Assembly: GCA_024235595.1 (NCBI GenBank)
Contig: JACKMC010000002.1
Coordinates: forward strand, 1-64,000
Source of the DNA: Zoogloeaceae bacterium
GTDB lineage: Bacteria > Pseudomonadota > Gammaproteobacteria > Burkholderiales > Rhodocyclaceae
Direction: 5' to 3'
Length of the DNA stretch: 64,000 nucleotides
Shown one piece after another: positions 59,431 to 64,000 of this stretch. The notes beneath the pieces are model-generated. The model was not told where the DNA came from. It saw only the letters and a program-made list of their open reading frames with translations, and searched no databases. A program made the position numbers and the translations under genes. Within the stretch, counting starts at the first letter, position 1, and each line of letters opens with the position of its first letter.

Positions 59431-61266
59431 TCAGGCCGACAGCGCCAGCTCGAACAACTCGCGCTTGAGCACCATCTGGCGCGGCAGTCGATCCTGCAGC
59501 TTGTCGAACCACTCCTTGTGGAGTTCGAGCTCCTTTTTCCACGCATCTGCGTCGATGGTGGTGAGGGCATCGAACTGCTCCTTGGTGACCTCCGCATCGC
59601 TCCAGTCCATGTCCTCGAAGCGGGGCATCCAGCCCAGCGAGGTTTCCTTGGCGGCGATATTGCCCTTGCAGCGGTCGACGATCCATTTCAGGACGCGCAT
59701 GTTCTCGCCGAAGCCGGGCCACATGAATTCGCCCTTCTCGTTCATGCGGAACCAGTTCACGCAGAATATCTTCGGCGTGTTCTCGACCACATGGCCCATC
59801 TTCAGCCAGTGGTTGAAGTAGTCGCCCATGTGGTAGCCGCAGAAGGGCAGCATCGCGAACGGGTCGCGGCGCACCACGCCCTGAGCGCCAAAGGCCGCGG
59901 CGGTGGTCTCGGAGCCCAGGGTGGCGGCCATGTAGACGCCGAAGTTCCAGTTGAAGGCCTGGTACACCAGCGGCACCGTGGTGGCGCGGCGGCCGCCGAA
60001 GATGAAGGCCGAGATCGGCACGCCCGCGGGGTCTTCCCAGTTGGCGTCGATCGACGGGCACTGGCTTGCCGGGGCGGTGAAGCGGGAGTTCGGGTGGGCG
60101 GCCTTGCGCCCGGTCTCGCGGGCGATCTCCGGCGTCCAGTCCTTGCCCTGCCAGTCGATCAGGTGTGCAGGGGCTTCCTTGCTCATGCCTTCCCACCACA
60201 CATCGCCGTCGTCGGTCAGCGCGACGTTGGTGAAGATGATGTTTTCCTTCAGCGTCGCCATGGCATTGAAGTTGGTCTTCTCGCTGGTGCCAGGGGCCAC
60301 ACCGAAGAAACCGGCTTCGGGGTTGATGGCGTAGAACCTGCCATCCTTGCCCGGCTTGATCCAGGCGATGTCGTCGCCGACGGTGGTGATCTTCCAGCCG
60401 TTGAAGCTCTTGGGCGGAATCAGCATCGCGAAGTTGGTCTTGCCGCAGGCCGAGGGGAAGGCCGCCGCGACGTAGGTCTTCTCGCCTTCGGGGCTCTCCA
60501 CGCCGAGGATCAGCATGTGTTCGGCCAGCCAGCCCTCGTCGCGCGCCATGGTCGAGGCGATGCGCAGCGCAAAGCACTTCTTGCCGAGCAGCGCGTTGCC
60601 GCCGTAGCCCGAGCCATATGACCAGATCTCACGGGTCTCGGGGAAGTGCACGATGTACTTGGTGGTCGGGTTGCAGGGCCAGCGGCTGTCTTTCTCGCCG
60701 TGGGCCAGCGGTGCGCCGACCGAGTGCACGCAGGGCACGAATTCGCCGTTGGTGCCGAGCACATCGAATACGGCCTTGCCCATGCGCGTCATGGTGCGCA
60801 TGTTGGTCACCACGTAGGGGCTGTCGGTGATCTCGATGCCGATGTGGGCGATCGGCGAACCCAGCGGACCCATCGAGAAGGGCACCACATACATGGTGCG
60901 ACCGTGCATCGAGCCACTGAATAGCTCGTTGAGGGTGCCGCGCATCTTGGCCGGCTCTTCCCAGTTGTTGGTGGGGCCGGCATCGCCCTTTTCGTTCGAG
61001 CAGATGAAGGTGCGGTCTTCGACCCGGGCCACGTCGGAGGGGTCGGAGAAGGCGAGATAGGAGTTCTTGCGCTTTTCGGGGTTGAGCTTGATCAGCGTGC
61101 CGGATTCGACCATCTCCGCGCACAGCCGGTCGTATTCTTCCTGGGAGCCGTCACACCACACCACGCGGTCCGGTTCGGTGAGGGCTGCGATTTCCGCGAC
61201 CCATTTCTTCAGGCCCTCGTGGCGGACGTATTCGGGCGCATTGACTGCGGCGGTAGGATGGTTCAT
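59431..61266 (-). CDS. pckG: Phosphoenolpyruvate carboxykinase (GTP)
   Basis: GTP-type PEPCK (611 aa) starts MNHPTAAVNAPEYVRHEGLK. The kinase-1a (P-loop) segment with the reactive Cys reads FPSACGKTNFAMLIPP. The substrate loop GSGYGGNALLGKKCFALRIA, the metal-binding WQGKDWTPE region and FIFGGRRATTVPLVYQAFNW are also present. It makes PEP from oxaloacetate for gluconeogenesis. It diverges from maeB across a 329-nt region, fitting growth on organic acids or aromatics. ATG 61266 is the family start. Confidence 0.95.
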   Translation of the reverse strand: MNHPTAAVNAPEYVRHEGLKKWVAEIAALTEPDRVVWCDGSQEEYDRLCAEMVESGTLIKLNPEKRKNSYLAFSDPSDVARVEDRTFICSNEKGDAGPTNNWEEPAKMRGTLNELFSGSMHGRTMYVVPFSMGPLGSPIAHIGIEITDSPYVVTNMRTMTRMGKAVFDVLGTNGEFVPCVHSVGAPLAHGEKDSRWPCNPTTKYIVHFPETREIWSYGSGYGGNALLGKKCFALRIASTMARDEGWLAEHMLILGVESPEGEKTYVAAAFPSACGKTNFAMLIPPKSFNGWKITTVGDDIAWIKPGKDGRFYAINPEAGFFGVAPGTSEKTNFNAMATLKENIIFTNVALTDDGDVWWEGMSKEAPAHLIDWQGKDWTPEIARETGRKAAHPNSRFTAPASQCPSIDANWEDPAGVPISAFIFGGRRATTVPLVYQAFNWNFGVYMAATLGSETTAAAFGAQGVVRRDPFAMLPFCGYHMGDYFNHWLKMGHVVENTPKIFCVNWFRMNEKGEFMWPGFGENMRVLKWIVDRCKGNIAAKETSLGWMPRFEDMDWSDAEVTKEQFDALTTIDADAWKKELELHKEWFDKLQDRLPRQMVLKRELFELALSA

Positions 61267-61595
61267 GTCAGAGACTCTCCAGGATAGGCACAAGCAAAAT
61301 CCGAACTCGGCGGGCCTCACCCGTGGTGCCGTGCCCGCAGCATTCCGCGCCGAAACGGTCTGGCTGTGCTGAACCACAGCCACGGCGTGGGTGCGATGTC
61401 TGCGGAAACTACGAAGAGACTTCCGAAACATCGAAAGCCTAATATTATGCCACGGCTGCTGCATCCTAAAAAATCACGATGCGTAGAAAGCCCGCTTGAG
61501 GCAGGTTTTTGCGCTGCGGGACTAGAATGCGATGGCGAGTGAAAACAGAACAAGAATACGGCTAAACCCTAAGTGGCTGTTCGTGCCCCTCCACG
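61267..61595. promoter_or_regulatory. 329-nt divergent control region of pckG and maeB
   Basis: No gene is seen. It holds an 8-bp inverted repeat, TGGCTGTG (61361-61368) and CACAGCCA (61375-61382), in the probable pckG leader. An AT-rich TAATATTA palindrome (61440-61447) could supply a pckG -10. TAGAAT (61523-61528) is a possible maeB -10. None has a strong matching -35. Confidence 0.5.
61361..61382. repeat. 22-bp interrupted palindrome in the pckG leader
   Basis: TGGCTGTG (61361-61368) and CACAGCCA (61375-61382) are perfect 8-bp arms separated by CTGAAC. The half-sites could bind a dimeric regulator or fold as an RNA hairpin in the pckG leader. No matching family was recognised. Confidence 0.45.
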
Positions 61596-63902
61596 ATGAG
61601 CCGCAAATACGACGAGACAGCACTCATGGATGAACGAATTCGCGCAGCAGCACTTGAATACCATCGTCACCCGCGACCCGGCAAGATCGCGATCGCGCCG
61701 ACCAAGGCACTGACCAACCAGCAGGATCTTTCCCTCGCCTATTCACCCGGTGTGGCGGCGGCCTGCGACGCGATCGTCGAGGATCCCGCCGAGGCGGCAG
61801 CACTGACCTCGCGCTCCAACCTGATCGGCGTCGTGACCAATGGCACGGCGGTGCTCGGTCTGGGCAACATCGGCCCGCTCGCCGCCAAACCGGTCATGGA
61901 GGGCAAGGGCGTGCTGTTCAAGAAGTTCGCAGGGATCGATGTCTTCGACCTCGAGATCGACGAACCGGACGCAGACAAGCTGATCGACATGATCGCCGCG
62001 CTGGAGCCTACCTTCGGCGGCATCAATCTGGAGGATATCAAGGCCCCGGAGTGCTTCTACATCGAGAAGAAGCTTCGCGAGCGGATGAAGATACCGGTCT
62101 TTCACGACGACCAGCACGGTACCGCAATCGTCGTCGGGGCGGCGATCCTCAACGGCCTGCAGATGCAGGGCAAGGACCTGAAGGTCGTCAAGGTGGTGAC
62201 CTCGGGCGCCGGCGCGGCGGCGCTGGCCTGCCTGGACCTCCTCGTGATGCTCGGCATACCGGTCGAGAACATCTGGGTGAGCGATATCGAAGGGGTGGTG
62301 TTCGAGGGGCGCACCGTCCTGATGGACCCGATCAAGGACCGCTACGCGAAAAGGACCGACGCCCGCACCCTCGGCGAGATCATCGAAGGGGCCGACGTGT
62401 TCCTCGGTCTGTCGGCCGGCGGCGTGCTGAAGCCCGAGATGGTGGCGAAGATGGCCGCCAATCCGCTTATCCTGGCGCTCGCCAATCCGACTCCCGAAAT
62501 CCTGCCCGAGCAGGTGCATGCGGTTCGCAACGACGCCATCATGGCGACCGGCCGCTCGGATTACCCCAACCAGGTCAACAATGTGCTGTGCTTCCCCTTC
62601 ATCTTCAGGGGCGCGCTCGACGTCGGCGCGACCACGATTACCGACGAGATGAAGCTTGCCGCGGTCAAGGCGATCGCCGAGCTCGCCCGCGCGGAGCAGA
62701 GCGATATCGTTGCCGCCGCGTACGGTGAGAAGGTGTCCGGCTTCGGACCCGAATACATCATTCCGCGCCCCTTCGATCCGCGCCTTATCGTGAAGATCGC
62801 GCCGGCGGTGGCGCGCGCGGGCATGGAGTCCGGCGTGGCGACCCGCCCGATCGAGGACTGGGACGCCTACGCCGCACAGCTCAACAACTTCGTGTGGCAT
62901 TCCGGCCTGATCATGAAGCCGGTATTTTCCGCGGCCAAGGCCAATCCCAAGCGGATCATCTATTCCGAGGGCGAATCGGAGCGCGTACTGCGCGCGGTGC
63001 AGACGGTGATCGACGAAGGGATCGCGCGACCCATCCTGATCGGGCGCCCCGAGGTGATCCAGAACAACATCGAGCGTTTCGGTCTGCGCATGCGGGCGGT
63101 GGTGGATTTCGATCTGGTCAATCCCGACTCCGACCCGCGCTTCAAGGAATTGTGGACCCACTACCATGCCTTGCTCGAACGCAAGGGCGTGTCGGTCGAA
63201 TATGCCAAGAAAGAGGTGCGCCGTCGCACCACGCTGATCGGCGCATTGCTGCTCAAGTTCGGTTACGGCGATGGCTTGATCTGCGGCACCTACGGGATGC
63301 TGCGCTTGCACCTTGACTTCATCGAGACCGTGCTCGGCCGCCGTGCGGGGGTCAAGAATTGCTACACCCTGAACGTGCTCAACCTGCCCAATCGCACGCT
63401 GTTCCTTGCCGACACCTACGTCACGCTCGACCCGACGCCGGAGCAGGTGGTGGAGATGACGCTGCTGTCGGCCGAGGAGATGCGTCGCTTCGGCGTCGAG
63501 CCCAAGGTCGCGCTGCTTTCGCACTCGAGCTTCGGTGCCGACGATTCGCCGACGGCCGAGAAGATGCGCACCGCGCTGACGATGCTGCATCGCGATCATC
63601 CGGAGCTCGACGTCGAGGGTGAGATGCATGGCGATGCGGCGCTCGATGGCGAACTGCGGCTGCAGATCTTCCCCAATGCGAAGATGCGCGAGGATGCCAA
63701 CCTGCTGATCTTCCCGACCCTGGATGCGGCCAACATCGCCTACAATCTGCTCAAGACCGCGGCGGGCGAAGGCATGACGGTGGGACCCATCCTGCTCGGG
63801 GCAAGCAAGCCGGTGCATGTGCTCACGCCTACCGCGACCGTGCGCAGGATCATCAACATGACCGCCCTGACGGTGGTGGAGGCGGCTCAGGGTACGTCCT
63901 GA
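61596..63902 (+). CDS. maeB: NADP-dependent malic enzyme with phosphotransacetylase-like domain
   Basis: MaeB (768 aa) has a malic-enzyme domain (about 20-430): the Tyr in SLAYSPGVAAACDAI, metal ligands around DIKAPECFYIEKKL, FHDDQHGTAIV and the NAD(P)-binding VVTSGAGAAALACLDLL. A C-terminal phosphotransacetylase-like domain (440-760) contributes to acetyl-CoA regulation in E. coli MaeB. It converts malate to pyruvate with NADPH. ATG 61596 is used; ATG 61626 (MDERIRAAALEYHR) is an alternative. It diverges from pckG. Confidence 0.94.
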   Translation: MSRKYDETALMDERIRAAALEYHRHPRPGKIAIAPTKALTNQQDLSLAYSPGVAAACDAIVEDPAEAAALTSRSNLIGVVTNGTAVLGLGNIGPLAAKPVMEGKGVLFKKFAGIDVFDLEIDEPDADKLIDMIAALEPTFGGINLEDIKAPECFYIEKKLRERMKIPVFHDDQHGTAIVVGAAILNGLQMQGKDLKVVKVVTSGAGAAALACLDLLVMLGIPVENIWVSDIEGVVFEGRTVLMDPIKDRYAKRTDARTLGEIIEGADVFLGLSAGGVLKPEMVAKMAANPLILALANPTPEILPEQVHAVRNDAIMATGRSDYPNQVNNVLCFPFIFRGALDVGATTITDEMKLAAVKAIAELARAEQSDIVAAAYGEKVSGFGPEYIIPRPFDPRLIVKIAPAVARAGMESGVATRPIEDWDAYAAQLNNFVWHSGLIMKPVFSAAKANPKRIIYSEGESERVLRAVQTVIDEGIARPILIGRPEVIQNNIERFGLRMRAVVDFDLVNPDSDPRFKELWTHYHALLERKGVSVEYAKKEVRRRTTLIGALLLKFGYGDGLICGTYGMLRLHLDFIETVLGRRAGVKNCYTLNVLNLPNRTLFLADTYVTLDPTPEQVVEMTLLSAEEMRRFGVEPKVALLSHSSFGADDSPTAEKMRTALTMLHRDHPELDVEGEMHGDAALDGELRLQIFPNAKMREDANLLIFPTLDAANIAYNLLKTAAGEGMTVGPILLGASKPVHVLTPTATVRRIINMTALTVVEAAQGTS

Positions 63903-63991
63903 TCGCCTTGGGCCGGGCGCGGCGGCGTGCTTGTCGCCGGCCCTAAAGAATGTCGTGACCCGTGCCGCTAATTCCGCGAACGGAGGTAGGA

Positions 63992-64000
63992 ATGAGCGGA
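63992..64000 (+). CDS. Possible start of the next gene, cut by the window edge
   Basis: ATGAGCGGA at the very end is preceded by CGGAGGTAGG, a strong Shine-Dalgarno seven to eight bases upstream. Only three codons are visible (Met-Ser-Gly), so the product cannot be named. It lies 89 nt after the maeB stop. Confidence 0.3.

Noticed and set aside
61743..63818. 691-codon minus-strand open frame opposite maeB
   Set aside because: It is a shadow of maeB, with no family match and no ribosome-binding site.
63910..63943. GGGCCGG/CCGGCCC pair after maeB as a terminator
   Set aside because: The loop is 20 nt and no T-run follows; the pairing may be chance in GC-rich DNA.

Overview
The window reads as a chromosomal segment of a high-GC betaproteobacterium, most likely order Rhodocyclales (Azoarcus/Thauera-like). 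That placement is inferred from gene order, the RegB/RegA pair, GTP-type PEP carboxykinase, the PP0621-pilS-pilR-ampD run and protein character; it was not tested by phylogeny. No phage, insertion sequence, CRISPR array, tRNA or rRNA was seen.

Bases 1-11100 hold the end of the S10 operon (rpsS to rpsQ), the whole spc operon (rplN to rpmJ) and the alpha operon (rpsM, rpsK, rpsD, rpoA, rplQ), closed by a strong hairpin. Sigma70-like promoters sit where E. coli has P-spc and P-alpha. As sequenced, infA and rpsM each lack one base. infA therefore runs in frame into rpmJ, and rpsM stops after 72 codons. Both genes are essential and one added base restores the exact family length in each, so sequence error is the leading explanation.

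Bases 11100-30500 are mostly housekeeping: hslR with regA/regB (minus strand), a copper chaperone, galE, a Kef-like antiporter, MscS, uvrA diverging from an MFS-ssb pair, zapG, malY/patB, a metallo-hydrolase, a Sel1 protein, tcdA, an M23 peptidase, a CbiX-like chelatase and a stand-alone RsbW-like ATPase.

Bases 30500-42340 are the most unusual part. First comes an RND efflux pair with a DUF2892 protein, under a promoter whose -10 lies inside an ArsR-type palindrome. Then comes a four-gene signalling cluster: a CHASE/six-PAS histidine kinase, a receiver-RsbW-like ATPase, a receiver-PAS-PP2C phosphatase and a PilZ-like protein. It resembles a partner-switching module fed by a two-component sensor, with no STAS partner visible.

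Bases 42340-64000 hold dsbB, ybiB, two tandem beta-hydroxyacid dehydrogenases, a LEA-type lipoprotein, a CHASE-PAS-GGDEF-EAL protein, an mtnA/class II aldolase pair beside a methionine aminotransferase (probably the DHAP shunt for methylthio-nucleoside salvage), the PP0621-pilS-pilR-ampD run, a LysM/BON protein, a lytic transglycosylase, an aminotransferase, and the gluconeogenic pair pckG and maeB transcribed divergently.
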